64,000 nucleotides of DNA from Ktedonospora formicarum. GTDB taxonomy: Bacteria > Chloroflexota > Ktedonobacteria > Ktedonobacterales > Ktedonobacteraceae. The stretch spans positions 2,988,501-3,052,500 of the forward strand of contig NZ_BNJF01000001.1 of NCBI RefSeq assembly GCF_016587355.1. The letters are read 5' to 3'. Positions 11,167 to 20,344 of the stretch are shown here, piece after piece (the stretch's first letter is position 1; every line of letters begins with the position of its first letter). The notes under the pieces were generated by a model, which was not told the origin of the DNA, did not search any database, and saw only the letters and a list, made by a program, of their open reading frames with translations. A program made the translations under genes and the position numbers.

Positions 11167-11237
11167 AGCCGACGAAGGGACTCGAACCCCGGCCAGCTGT
11201 TTACAAAACAGCTGCTCTACCACTGAGCTACGTCGGC
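11167..11237 (-). tRNA. tRNA-Thr (anticodon TGT)
   Basis: The acceptor arms GCCGACG/CGTCGGC pair fully. The D arm is GCTC/GAGC. The anticodon stem GCTGT/ACAGC holds the loop TTTGTAA, giving anticodon TGT (reads ACA). The T loop is TTCGAGT on an imperfect stem. CCA is not encoded. Its 3' end faces the recombinase remnant. Confidence 0.93.
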
Positions 11238-11449
11238 TTACTGCAAGAAATTATACAGGGATCCGCTTCTCTTGTCAAGCAAGAATTGCTGGATATTTTC
11301 AAATGGCCTTTATCTCGCTTTTCAGAAGGAATAATTCCGGGGCATTTTCGTTTGGGGCGAAACTAAAAGCGGCTTTTTGTCGTGTTCTAAGTGTTCTACA
11401 AGATGCATGAGCTTGGTTTGGGTGTATTGATGAAGTAAGGAGGGTATGT

Positions 11450-11902
11450 ATGCAGTTTATCGCCAGTTCTATTGAAAATACGTTTTGGTATCAGGAACCT
11501 GTGACCGAAGAGCTGATGGCAACATATCCCCAGATGTCCAGGGATAAAACTATCCTTATTGTGGAAGATGATGATCAGATAGGGACTATTCTGGTGGAAA
11601 CACTAAAGCAAGAGACTCAGTATTACCCTATTCTTGTCAGTGACGCCTGGCAGGCTTTGGAAGCTGTTCATAATACCAGGCCGTGTTTGTTGATTACTGA
11701 TTATTGCCTGCCGTCTATGAATGGGCTGGAATTGCATGATCGTCTCTCTGCCGAGCAGGCATATGCTAACATTCCTACGATTCTGATGAGCGCCTTTTTG
11801 CCGCCAGCACAGGAGATTCGCCAGCGGAATCTTGTTGCCATTAGTAAACCTTTTGAGTTGGATGAGTTCTTAGATAAGATAGACCTGTTATTAGCATGCT
11901 AA
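11450..11902 (+). CDS. Single-domain response regulator (CheY-like)
   Basis: 150 residues: a 30-residue N-terminal tail followed by one receiver domain. Acidic pocket residues are in LIVEDDD, the phospho-acceptor Asp in LLITDYCLPSMNG, the Ser/Thr switch in ILMSAF and the conserved Lys in AISKPF. There is no output domain, so it probably works through protein contacts or a phosphorelay. An SD AAGGAGG ends six bases before the ATG. No histidine kinase gene is adjacent, so the partner is unknown. Confidence 0.88.
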   Translation: MQFIASSIENTFWYQEPVTEELMATYPQMSRDKTILIVEDDDQIGTILVETLKQETQYYPILVSDAWQALEAVHNTRPCLLITDYCLPSMNGLELHDRLSAEQAYANIPTILMSAFLPPAQEIRQRNLVAISKPFELDEFLDKIDLLLAC

Positions 11903-11947
11903 AAAATCTCCCACATAGGCGATGCCTCCCGTTAAAATGGAAATGTT

Positions 11948-11991
11948 AAAGCCTGCCTGTAACTTTAATGGAACAAGGCAGGCTTTACTAT
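11948..11991. terminator. Terminator between the response regulator and the DUF2785 gene
   Basis: AAAGCCTGCC and GGCAGGCTTT form a 10-bp stem with a 19-base loop, followed on the plus strand by ACTATTTTG. It serves two convergent genes. Confidence 0.7.
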
Positions 11992-11997
11992 TTTGTG

Positions 11998-12873
11998 CTA
12001 GAAATTATCTTCAATGTCTGCAAAAGGCGCATCTTGTTGTTTGAGGATGGTTGCGATAGCATCCATGAGAGGGACGGCAATGCTATCCCACAAAAGCAGG
12101 AAGTAGAGGCTACGAAGGAAGTTCTTAACATTTGTCGCTCTGCGCCAGGAGCGAATATCTGCTCCACGCTGTACTGAACATGCTTGTAGCCAGTTTTTTA
12201 TGAATTCTGTATCTACCTGTTTGCCCAGAATGATGTGATAGGCGACCGTTGCTAGACGCACATCCTCTTCCGAGAAGAGGGGAGCTGAATTTTTAATCAA
12301 CTGACTGAGAAGGACAAGTACGTCTTTACGATTCTCTCCAGTTGTATGCGGATGCTGAGCATAGATATCGAGCGCGTCAGCAAGGTGGGCCATACTATGT
12401 GACCAACCTTTACCCTCGATATAGCCGCGCCAGTCTTTTTCTTCTTGTGCGTAACGTGTCAGGGCTTGCTTGACCTGTTGAATGTGTTGCTTGGAAAGCG
12501 TTGGCTTTGAGGCATCGGTATAAAGTATAGCCGCGATAATCAGGTTGGAGAAGCTACGCATAAAGACTGTATCATTGCCTGCTTCTCCTATGTGATAGAA
12601 GAGATGTTTATCGCTAAGTACCTGACCAAGGAGTTGCTCAAGCTGCTCTCCAGTGAGTTTATTCTGCTCGAGAATTCCACGCGCCAGAATCATATAACTA
12701 AATTCATCGCGCAACTCTTCATCAGACGAACCCAGTTGCTTGAGTAAAGCCTGCGCAAATTCAAAGCTGTCAATAGCTTTGGGAATAACATAGTCGTTAT
12801 TTACGATAGAACGTAGAAGTTGTTTATCATCTGCCAGATCTTCGGGGTTGTTTATGCTGTTTGTTGCTTCCAT
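11998..12873 (-). CDS. DUF2785 family protein
   Basis: About 291 residues from the ATG at 12873, which has AGGAA upstream; an in-frame ATG at 12924 lacks an SD. The protein is all-helical in appearance, with the family-like signature GWSHSMAHLADALDIYAQHP near the centre. DUF2785 proteins have no established function; the repeated helices suggest a HEAT-like scaffold. An IS982-type element begins 120 bases upstream of its start, so its promoter region may have been separated from its original context. Confidence 0.75.
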   Translation of the reverse strand: MEATNSINNPEDLADDKQLLRSIVNNDYVIPKAIDSFEFAQALLKQLGSSDEELRDEFSYMILARGILEQNKLTGEQLEQLLGQVLSDKHLFYHIGEAGNDTVFMRSFSNLIIAAILYTDASKPTLSKQHIQQVKQALTRYAQEEKDWRGYIEGKGWSHSMAHLADALDIYAQHPHTTGENRKDVLVLLSQLIKNSAPLFSEEDVRLATVAYHIILGKQVDTEFIKNWLQACSVQRGADIRSWRRATNVKNFLRSLYFLLLWDSIAVPLMDAIATILKQQDAPFADIEDNF

Positions 12874-12993
12874 CGAAATTCCTGTTCTAGTGCCAGTGAA
12901 AAACAAATGCGTCCATGTTCCCATAACTCTCAGGCTGCGTGTCTTTGCCTGGGTAAAACATATGCTTGGATGTTTGCCTTTAGGGATACATGT

Positions 12994-14005
12994 ACGCTTT
13001 GTGCTAATGGTTTAGACAGCCAGATCAGCTAATTGGAGGGCAGGCCTCCCTAAAAGGACGTTGACCATCATCGCAGCACTCTGTGCAGTGACCTTCGTTG
13101 CAATCCGGGTGATCAGCCCCCAGAGGCTTTTGGCAGAGTGTCTGGAGAGATGCATTTGTTCTTGTAACTGAGCATTGACGGTTTCACAGATCAAGCGTAA
13201 CCGGTTGAGCTGCTTTTGGTCAGCCTCTGCCCGTTTTGCCGTCTGGTTGTTTTTTGCAGGAGACAACAAAACAAGGGAACGATGCTGTTCAAGATACCTC
13301 TCAAGAGCGGCATCATTGTAGGCTCCATCTCCCAACAATCGCTGGAGGTGATGAGGAAACGAGTCCAGCACATCGACGACTGGCTGATTATCGTAGAGGC
13401 TGGCTTTGGTGAGCACAAAGCCGAGAATGAGACCAGTGAGGCTCACGACGGTATGCAATTTGAAGCCAAAGTACTTCATGGCTTTGCTGCTACAAATCCC
13501 ATAATCGGCATGACCAACAAAATCGCTTGCTCGTTTGCTGCGTTTGTAGCTCACGCAGGGAACAGGAGCTGAGTCAATGGCAGCCGTCTCTTCCAACAAG
13601 AGGCCCTCTTGCACCAGTTGCAAGCTTGAACGGATGGCGAGAATCACTGACCAGAGCGCACGCTTGCGACGATTGTAGCGGCTACGTTCGTTGAGTCCAG
13701 GAAAGAAGACTCGCAGCGTTGCTTGATACAGTCGGAAGAAGTGGTCCTCTCGTGGTTCGCCAATGAGTTCCTGATAGAGCGCGATGGTCACCAACTCGCT
13801 ATCGGAGAGATGTGGCGCTCTTCCAGGCCGCTGTAAGGCTTCTTGGATCACGGTTGACCCTTTCATTGTATCGTCAACTATGGTAAAAAGGGTGGTGAGA
13901 ACTGTTGCTTTGTCAAGCATCATAGGTACGCTCCTTGGTTGTTTTTGCTTACAAACCAAAGCGTACTACAGTTCTCTTTCTTTTTCAGCCTTTAGCACAA
14001 AGCGT
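12994..14005 (-). mobile_element. IS982-family insertion sequence, apparently complete
   Basis: A 1012-bp element bounded by a perfect 14-bp terminal inverted repeat: ACGCTTTGTGCTAA at 12994-13007 and TTAGCACAAAGCGT at 13992-14005. It contains one full-length transposase gene on the minus strand. ATGT occurs immediately outside both ends and could be a short target duplication, but four bases could be chance. Its size agrees with the usual IS982 length. Confidence 0.85.
13012..13923 (-). CDS. IS982-family transposase
   Basis: About 303 residues from the ATG at 13923, which is preceded by AAGGAG with a good gap; the frame is open upstream to 13959. The N-terminal part carries LSDSELVTIALYQELIG and the basic SRYNRRKRALW typical of IS982. 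A DDE-type catalytic triad is plausible: Asp in AAIDSAPVPC, Asp in LLGDGAYND and Glu in ICETVNAQL. The gene fills the insertion element and is intact, so transposition may still be possible. Confidence 0.88.
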   Translation of the reverse strand: MMLDKATVLTTLFTIVDDTMKGSTVIQEALQRPGRAPHLSDSELVTIALYQELIGEPREDHFFRLYQATLRVFFPGLNERSRYNRRKRALWSVILAIRSSLQLVQEGLLLEETAAIDSAPVPCVSYKRSKRASDFVGHADYGICSSKAMKYFGFKLHTVVSLTGLILGFVLTKASLYDNQPVVDVLDSFPHHLQRLLGDGAYNDAALERYLEQHRSLVLLSPAKNNQTAKRAEADQKQLNRLRLICETVNAQLQEQMHLSRHSAKSLWGLITRIATKVTAQSAAMMVNVLLGRPALQLADLAV

Positions 14006-14231
14006 ATGTATATATCTCTTCAAGCTAGCTTGCCTGCTCCCAGGTCTTTATATGCATTATAAAACTCCGGACCATAAATTTCACTCAATGAAAATTGATC
14101 GACCTGAATATGGAAAGCAAGTACCTCCTTAACTCACGCGATGTCTTGCTCTTATTTGAATATCGCAATAATCTCCTTGAAGAGTACAACAGGCTCTATA
14201 TGCGTTTTGTTTCTCACCATGAAGACGTGCT

Positions 14232-15655
14232 TTAAGGCAGGTCTCTCCGGTGCCAGTCCGTAAGCTGTTGATAGGCGTGAGCGATGCGCAATATGGTTGC
14301 CTCTTCAAAGGGTTTACCCGCGACCTGTAAACCGATGGGAAGACCTTCAGAACTGAAGCCACATGGGAACGAAACGGCGGGCAGCCCCGTGAGATTAAAA
14401 GGCATCGTCAGGCGAAGCAAGGCATCAGTCGCATTTTCACCAATGCCATCAATTTCGATATCCTTTCCAGCTTGATCGGCCCGTGGTGCTGGAATAGGGA
14501 TGGTTGGTAACACCAAGGCATCAATCTCTCGTAAGAGCGAGCGAAAACTCCCGGCAAGAGCTCGGCGCTCTTGTTGGGCTCGTAAATAGTCGATGGCGTG
14601 AATTTGTGAGCCTTCTTCTATGCGCGTACGTACCAGATCAGTATAGAGATCCTTTTTCTCGGGATACCACCCCTGCTGATTATGCGTGAGCGAAGCCTCA
14701 GGTTTCTGAACGGTGCGATAGAGTGCCATGGTTGGTCGCTGCAATTCAACATCGATGAGCTTGGCCCCTTCTTCCTCAAAAACTCGTAGCGCGGCCTTCC
14801 ATGCCGCACGTACTTCCGGATGGAGAGGTGTCACATATGATTCCTGGGGAACTCCCAGCTTGAGACCTTGGAGTGAGAGGGGGCTACGTCCTTCTGGCCC
14901 AGCGATTAAAGCGCTTGTGTTGGTAGAACCTCCAGGTGTTATCGAGGGGCCGGAAACACTGTTGGGATCGCGTGGATCATATTTGGCGATAGCATCAAAT
15001 ATGATGGCACAGTCCTCGGCGCTTCGTCCCATCGGACCAACATGATCTAGTGACCAGCTAAGTGGAACAACGCCATAGCAACTCACGCGCCCATAGGTTG
15101 GCTTCAAACCTGTGATGCCACAGCAGGCCGAGGGCACTCGAATAGAGCCACCTGTATCAGTCCCAATTGCTCCCAGACTCATCCCTGTTGCAACGGCTGC
15201 TGCCGAGCCGCCACTGGACCCCCCTGTCGTATGCTCACGTTTCCAGGGATTGCGTGTAGGGGGGAGTAGGGACCGTAGGCAAATTCATAGGTCCAGGATT
15301 TGCCCACCATGATAGCTCCACTTCGGCGCAACTGTTCAACTACTGTAGCATCTATTTCAGACGTATGGTTAGCCAGAACCTTCGATCCTGCTGTCGTGGG
15401 AATACCTTTGACCGCTATGAGATCTTTAATAGCAAGAGGAATTCCATGTAGAGTCCCTCGATAGAGCCCTGTTCTCATCTCCCTTTCCGCCTGCTCGGCT
15501 GCATGCAAGGCCTCTTCGCGCATAAGGGTGATAAAGGCTTGCGTCTCATGTTCTTGCTGGTCTATGTGTTCAAATATCTCGGTTACGAGTTCGGTTGGCG
15601 TGATTATGCCTGAGCGGAGTTCTTCAGCGGTCTCGCGGATAGAGGTATATGGCAT
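14232..15655 (-). pseudogene. Amidase (GatA-like amidase signature family) broken by a frameshift
   Basis: Two overlapping frames together encode one amidase of about 470 residues. The upstream frame (15655 to 15179) has LAIKDLIAVKG with the catalytic Lys, then turns to nonsense after FAYGPYSPL. The downstream frame (to 14232) holds the nucleophile region IGTDTGGSIRVPSACCG. Between them the third frame reads NPWKREHTTGGSSGGSAAA, the missing signature with the cis-Ser. The switch coincides with a G6 run (C6 in the coding sense) at 15259-15264, where a seventh base would restore the frame. The two frames also meet at an ATGA, but re-initiation there would still lack the signature. The substrate is unknown; it need not be the GatA of tRNA amidation. 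Confidence 0.85.
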
Positions 15656-15849
15656 AAGAGCGATATTTCCTTTGTTTCTTTCGTCTAAATAGTTTGTCTT
15701 CTGGAAGTCTGCGCATTTTATCCATAATTGTAGCAGGTTTTTCTAGATAGAGGGATAGGTTATCCAACAGAATAGTGGAGTATAGTAAAGATAAGGGATG
15801 AGTAAATCTTGTTTGTTATTCGATTGTATAGGGAAAGGTTACAAGCGCT

Positions 15850-16278
15850 ATGAAAACAAAGAATATTACACCTCAGGTCCGCTCATTCTTGCTGGATGGC
15901 ACGCGCACAGGCAAAATTGCTACTGTCCGCTCTGATCACAGGCCCCACGTAGTTCCTGTCTGGTTTAACCTGGATGGTGATGAGATCGTTTTTACCACAG
16001 GGAAAGATTCGCTTAAGGCCAAAAACCTCCGTCGCGATGGTCTCGTTGCTATGTGTGTAGATGACGAGCACCCTCCATATGCATATGTTGAGATTGAGGG
16101 CAATGTCTCGTTTAGTGAAGATTCCAAAGAATTGCTTATCTGGGCAACCAGGATTGGTGGGCGATATATGGGTCAGGAGCATGCCAGGGATTATGGTCAG
16201 CGCAACAGCGCTCCAGGAGAAGTTGTGGTTCGTATCCATCCGCAAAAAGTGCTTTTTGAAGAGAAGGTTGCTGAATAG
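15850..16278 (+). CDS. PPOX-class (F420- or FMN-dependent) oxidoreductase family protein
   Basis: 142 residues with a split-barrel flavin fold: TGKIATVRSDHRPHVVPVWFNLDGDEIVFTTG is the usual N-terminal strand pair, followed by KAKNLRRDGLVAMCVDDEHPPYAYVEIEGNV. By family it binds F420 or FMN and reduces small substrates; which cofactor is used cannot be decided from sequence. AAAGG lies 13 bases before the ATG. It is transcribed divergently from the broken amidase gene. Confidence 0.8.
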   Translation: MKTKNITPQVRSFLLDGTRTGKIATVRSDHRPHVVPVWFNLDGDEIVFTTGKDSLKAKNLRRDGLVAMCVDDEHPPYAYVEIEGNVSFSEDSKELLIWATRIGGRYMGQEHARDYGQRNSAPGEVVVRIHPQKVLFEEKVAE

Positions 16279-16880
16279 ATGTGCTTCTAAACTCATTAAT
16301 GTATTGCGTTTATGTAGTTATGAATGCAGGATTTAATTCTTAAGTTGTAAGAAGAAATATATTGTGGTATTATCGTCGTTGGGATACTAGCTGAAGATAT
16401 ATCACACCATCACCTGCATGGATTTCTCTAACATTAGTCACGACTTGGCGTCTGTGTAGTAGTAGAGAGAGGTTTTATGGACTCCAGTGAGGGCTGGGAA
16501 GGATACAAATCTGGCATACCCTGGCGCAAGAGGTGTCTCGCTACGCATATGTACTCCAATTAGTGTATTGCTTGCTTTTTTAAAAGCCCTTTGTTATAGT
16601 GAAAAATATTGATGAATTCGTAGCAAAAGAATATGACTTGCTGCAAATGGCTTCGCTGGGGCGAGTACATAAATTGATCTAGTTATGTTTGCTAGAGCTG
16701 CCAGAGGACCCGCATGTAATGTTTCCCTCTCAATCAAACAATGGCAGAAGCCTTTTTCGATGGTGTATGTGTGGTTACAATGATGTATCTATGCGCTGCA
16801 ATGTATGAAGCTCCTGATCAAACCAACGCAAGGCCCTGAAAATTGTAGCAGTGTCACAGTTGCAGTATTGATGTGTACCT
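16279..16880. other. Intergenic region, about 600 bases
   Basis: AT-rich, with no convincing ORF. A promoter-like TTGCTT, 17 bases, TATAGT lies at 16572-16600, about 280 bases upstream of the DUF2079 gene, implying a long leader. Nothing else is recognised. Confidence 0.3.
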
Positions 16881-18641
16881 ATGAATAAACTTGTAAAACT
16901 GACAAAGTTGACCTGGCAGAAAGGGGTTTATACCAAGCCCCAACCCCTTCCACGAAATCGCTCTTTCTGGATTGCGCTGGGGGTAGTCTCTCTGCTTGTT
17001 CTGGCATATTGCGTCTATTTTTGTATCCTGTTGACAACCAAGCAAGATGCATTTAAGACCAATGGTGAAGACATGGGGATCATGGACCAGGCTATCTGGA
17101 GCTTCCTTCATGGGTCAATGTTTCACCAAACAATCTGTAATTCGTTGACAGATACTAACTGCTATGGCTTAGATGGTGTCAATCGTTTCGCAATCCATTA
17201 CGAGCCTATTCTCTTCCCCATCTCGCTGCTCTATTTGATCTGGCCTGACCCCAAAGCTCTGTTGATTTTCCAGGTGCTCGTCGTCGCAAGTGGTGCTTTC
17301 CCAGCCTTCTTGCTGGCTCGTCTGCGCTTGCGGAATTCCTGGGCCGGCATTCCATTTGCCTTTCTTTTCTTGTTGTATCCTGCGCAACAGTATGCTGTCA
17401 ATTTTGACTTCCATCCTGTGACGTTGACAGCAGCCCTGCTGCTCTTCGTGCTTTATTTTACCTATACGCGCAGGACAGTCTGGCTCTTTGTGTTTGCTAT
17501 CTTAAGTCTGGCATGTAAAGAGGAACTGGCTGGAATTATTGCCATGGTTGGTCTCTGGACTCTCGTATTTCAGGGGCGTTGGCGGGTTGGCCTGGGTCTG
17601 ATAGTGGTGGCCCTGGCCTGGATGGGCGTTGGGCTTCTCATTGTTCACTACGCAAGCCCGGTTGGCAAATCAATGCTAGCTTCGCGTTACTCGTATCTGG
17701 GTAACGGACCAGTGGATATGGCACTGAATGTTCTTCTCCATCCAAGGAGTATCATCAAGGATCATATCTTTGAACCTTCGCATTTTGCCTATATTCGGCG
17801 ACTGCTCACGCCTTCGGGAGGACTACCTCTTCTCGCACCCTGGATACTAGTGATAGCGGCACCGACACTAGCGCTTAATCTGTTCAGTAATACGCCGAAT
17901 ATGTATAGCGGCCATTTCCAGTATAGCGCTGAGATTGTGCCTATTCTGGTTTTCTCCGCCATTGAGGGGGTAGTGGTGCTTATGTGGGTGCTTCGCTGGG
18001 CTCTTCGCCGCTTGAAGATTGAGCGCGATGAGGTTCAGCCAGAACTCGCAACGAAATCTCAGCCGCTGGCTACATCCAAACCCTCCCTCTCTCTTTCGTT
18101 GCTGCTTCGTGTCGGCGCACTTACCTTGCTTCTTTGCTACATTGTCGCTTGCGTTTCGATCAGTACCAGGAAGTACGATACCTATAGCGCGATGTTCTAT
18201 ACAAATGGCTTTATTTGGCCTTCGGTCACATCCCACAATAAATTGGCGTCGCGCTTCCTGGATCAGATTCCTGCTGATGCTTCGGTCTCCACTCAAACCT
18301 CGCTGATACCTCATCTCAGCCAGCGCAAGAATGTATATCTCTTCCCATATGCCATTGGGCATGCTGATTACATTCTGCTTGACGCGACTGGGTATCGCTA
18401 TCCTTTCAAGGGATATGATGCCTATGCCGCGACGGTGCAGTCAACCTTGCAAGGCGGTAACTATGGCCTGGTCGATTTGGAGGATGGTTTCATTCTAATG
18501 AAGCGGGGCGCCCCAGTAAAGGATTTTACACCGGCTCTAAAAATGATTGAGAAGTATGCGCCTCCACCACTAACGCCTACTCCTCCTGAACAAACGCCTC
18601 CCTCAAATACAGGTTTGATTAGGCAATCATCCTCACAGTGA
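16881..18641 (+). CDS. DUF2079 family integral membrane protein (copy 1)
   Basis: 586 residues with about ten hydrophobic segments. Family-like stretches are EDMGIMDQAIWSFLHG near the N-terminus, AIHYEPILFPISLLYL, NFDFHPVTLTAALLLF and ACKEELAGIIAMVGLW. DUF2079 proteins share an overall design with membrane glycosyltransferases of the GT-C type, but no activity is established. The C-terminal 120 residues form a soluble part containing TSLIPHLSQRKNVYLFP, followed by a Pro-rich tail. It is clearly related to the gene at 30899-32653. No operon partner is adjacent. Confidence 0.82.
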   Translation: MNKLVKLTKLTWQKGVYTKPQPLPRNRSFWIALGVVSLLVLAYCVYFCILLTTKQDAFKTNGEDMGIMDQAIWSFLHGSMFHQTICNSLTDTNCYGLDGVNRFAIHYEPILFPISLLYLIWPDPKALLIFQVLVVASGAFPAFLLARLRLRNSWAGIPFAFLFLLYPAQQYAVNFDFHPVTLTAALLLFVLYFTYTRRTVWLFVFAILSLACKEELAGIIAMVGLWTLVFQGRWRVGLGLIVVALAWMGVGLLIVHYASPVGKSMLASRYSYLGNGPVDMALNVLLHPRSIIKDHIFEPSHFAYIRRLLTPSGGLPLLAPWILVIAAPTLALNLFSNTPNMYSGHFQYSAEIVPILVFSAIEGVVVLMWVLRWALRRLKIERDEVQPELATKSQPLATSKPSLSLSLLLRVGALTLLLCYIVACVSISTRKYDTYSAMFYTNGFIWPSVTSHNKLASRFLDQIPADASVSTQTSLIPHLSQRKNVYLFPYAIGHADYILLDATGYRYPFKGYDAYAATVQSTLQGGNYGLVDLEDGFILMKRGAPVKDFTPALKMIEKYAPPPLTPTPPEQTPPSNTGLIRQSSSQ

Positions 18642-18668
18642 GATAACGTATTAGTGAGATAACGTATT
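18637..18668 (+). repeat. Tandem 16-bp duplication spanning a stop codon
   Basis: AGTGAGATAACGTATT occurs twice in direct succession; the first copy contains the TGA stop of the DUF2079 gene. It looks like a recent slippage duplication. Confidence 0.85.
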
Positions 18669-18671
18669 AAG

Positions 18672-18729
18672 GAGAGAGGCTGACCACTCGCATCACTTGG
18701 TGTGGGGATCAGCCTCTCTCTATTTCATT
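18672..18729. terminator. Terminator after DUF2079 copy 1
   Basis: GAGAGAGGCTGA pairs with TCAGCCTCTCTC (12 bp), followed by TATTTCATT. It may also serve the convergent XRE gene. Confidence 0.7.
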
Positions 18730-18795
18730 AGAGCCGCATATTCCTTTTGAGTTCACGGTTCATGTTCAGACTTCCAAAATGTCCTTATGAGGCGC

Positions 18796-19047
18796 TCACA
18801 TTCTCTGACCATAACGCTCTTCTGAGAGTGGCTTGAAAGGGGCGCGTGAGAAGACGGCTTCAATGGGCAGACCGAAGTACTCGCTGATGCGGAAGGCTAA
18901 TTCAAGGCCGGGGTTATAATCTCCGCGTTCGATATATCCTATGGTTTGGTAATTGATGCCTAATGCTTGTGCTAGCTCCATGCGTGAGATATCACGTTCA
19001 GCTCGGAGGGTAGGGATGCGATTGTAAATGGTTGGCTCTTTCTCCAT
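18796..19047 (-). CDS. Small XRE-family transcriptional regulator
   Basis: 83 residues, nearly all one HTH_3 domain: SRMELAQALGINYQTIGYIERGDYNPGLELAFRISEYFGLPIEAVF. It belongs to the short YozG-like class that often regulates itself or an adjacent membrane protein. GAGG precedes the ATG by 9 bases. A perfect dyad (19100-19115) overlaps the likely -35 of its promoter, consistent with autorepression. Its targets are unknown. Confidence 0.85.
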   Translation of the reverse strand: MEKEPTIYNRIPTLRAERDISRMELAQALGINYQTIGYIERGDYNPGLELAFRISEYFGLPIEAVFSRAPFKPLSEERYGQRM

Positions 19048-19087
19048 GTGCTGCTGCCTCGCTTTCTCCGACAGTGCTGTTGTGTAA

Positions 19088-19115
19088 ATTATATGTATCG
19101 TTGTAATAATACAAC
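19088..19115 (-). promoter_or_regulatory. Promoter and operator-like palindrome of the XRE gene
   Basis: On the minus strand a TATAAT (19088-19093) is preceded by TTGTAT (19109-19114). The 16-bp dyad GTTGTA-ATAA-TACAAC (19100-19115) overlaps the -35 element. Confidence 0.5.
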
Positions 19116-19303
19116 ATATATCAAGCTTTATGGCTGCAAAGTCTCTGTCGGGAGAGGAATTTTGCTCGCATTCTTGTTTCTATTGCTGACTTTATGTTAA
19201 GCTCTACTGGGCCTATGAACTCATTTATATATAGGCTTGTTTAGATGTAGTGAGTGTGGGTTGTAAGTTAGTAAGCAATGGTGCGTATCAAATAGTTTTC
19301 TCC

Positions 19304-19371
19304 TCGAAAAACTGAGCGCTAACCGTGACGTCCATGCAGGGGCGCGGCAGCACGTGAGTTTTCGCAGAAGA
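19304..19371 (-). repeat. Dispersed intergenic repeat, locus at 19.3 kb
   Basis: Read on the minus strand it begins with GAAAACTCACGTGCTGCCGC and ends with GGTTAGCGCTCAGTTTTTCGA. Both ends match the other loci of the family. It lies just upstream of the methyltransferase gene. Confidence 0.55.
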
Positions 19372-19397
19372 TCTTAGCAAACGAGGTTTCTAAACGT

Positions 19398-20206
19398 ATG
19401 CCTTACGAGATGGGCGAATATTACGAACGAGTCGACGATTACGATCTGGAATATCAGGGTCAGTCAGAGCAGGATGTGCCTTTCTGGCAGGAATTAATGG
19501 TGCGCTATATCCCCCAGCGTGTACTGGAACTGGCATGCGGTAGCGGGCGCATCGGCCTGGAATTACTCAATGTATCAGGTGCCTTTCAGCTAGATGGTCT
19601 GGATCTAGAGCCTGGGATGTTGAAGGTGTACGAGCGCAAGCTCTCAGCACTCCCAGATGAGAAGCGGCAACGGGTGACATTGTTTGAAGGCGATATGTGC
19701 TCCTACGATCTACCCACAAAGGGTACATATGATCTGATTTTCCTCCCTTTTAATTCCATATGTCATCTCTATGAAATTGAACAGCAATTTGAAGCGTTCA
19801 AAGCCACTATGGATCACCTGGCTCCTGGTGGACGCTTTGTTGTTGATGTCTTCTTGCCGGATATTGATTATTTAAGCAATGCCCTGAATCGCCCTTCTAC
19901 AGTTTACCTGGAGGATGAGATTGAATCTCCCGAGGGGATTTTACTATGCTACTCTATACTACGCGTAAATACGATGCTATTGAGCAGTTGCAGCATATTA
20001 CCTGGACTCATGAGAAGTTTTTCGAGACAGGCGAGAATGAGCGCTACCTGTCTCGTCTGGATATGCATGCCTTCTTCCCACGTGAGTTACAGCTTCTCTT
20101 CCTGGCGAGTGGCTTTAGTATCGAGGCTATCTATGGAGGCTATGATTGGAAGCCCTTTGGCAAAGGGACACGTCAGATTGTAGTTGGTCGCAAACCTCGC
20201 GCTTAA
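19398..20206 (+). pseudogene. Class I SAM-dependent methyltransferase with frameshift
   Basis: One methyltransferase of about 268 residues is split over two frames. The first frame gives the Rossmann motif I LELACGSGRIGLELL, then LDLEPGML, GDM and APGGRFVVDVF, and continues sensibly to GILLCYS at about 19956. The other frame then resumes with TTRKYDAIEQ and runs to 20206 with a normal C-terminal half (LQLLFLASGFSIEAIYGGYD). Two extra bases, or one missing base, in CTCTATACTACG explain the break. GAGG lies 11 bases before the ATG. The substrate is unknown. Confidence 0.8.
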
Positions 20207-20344
20207 TAGCCTGGCCTATCACCTCGCTCTGATTATCTTCGGCTATAATAAGATGCATCAAGTAGAGTTAGATGTGTGTTGAAGAATATCCAGGCTACAT
20301 CGTTTTAAGTAGACTGGCATCCTCATATTAGCAAGGAGTAGATC

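Noticed and set aside
15179-15182. ATGA overlap as evidence for two coupled amidase genes
   Set aside because: The signature segment lies in a third frame between them, so the overlap is a by-product of the frameshift.
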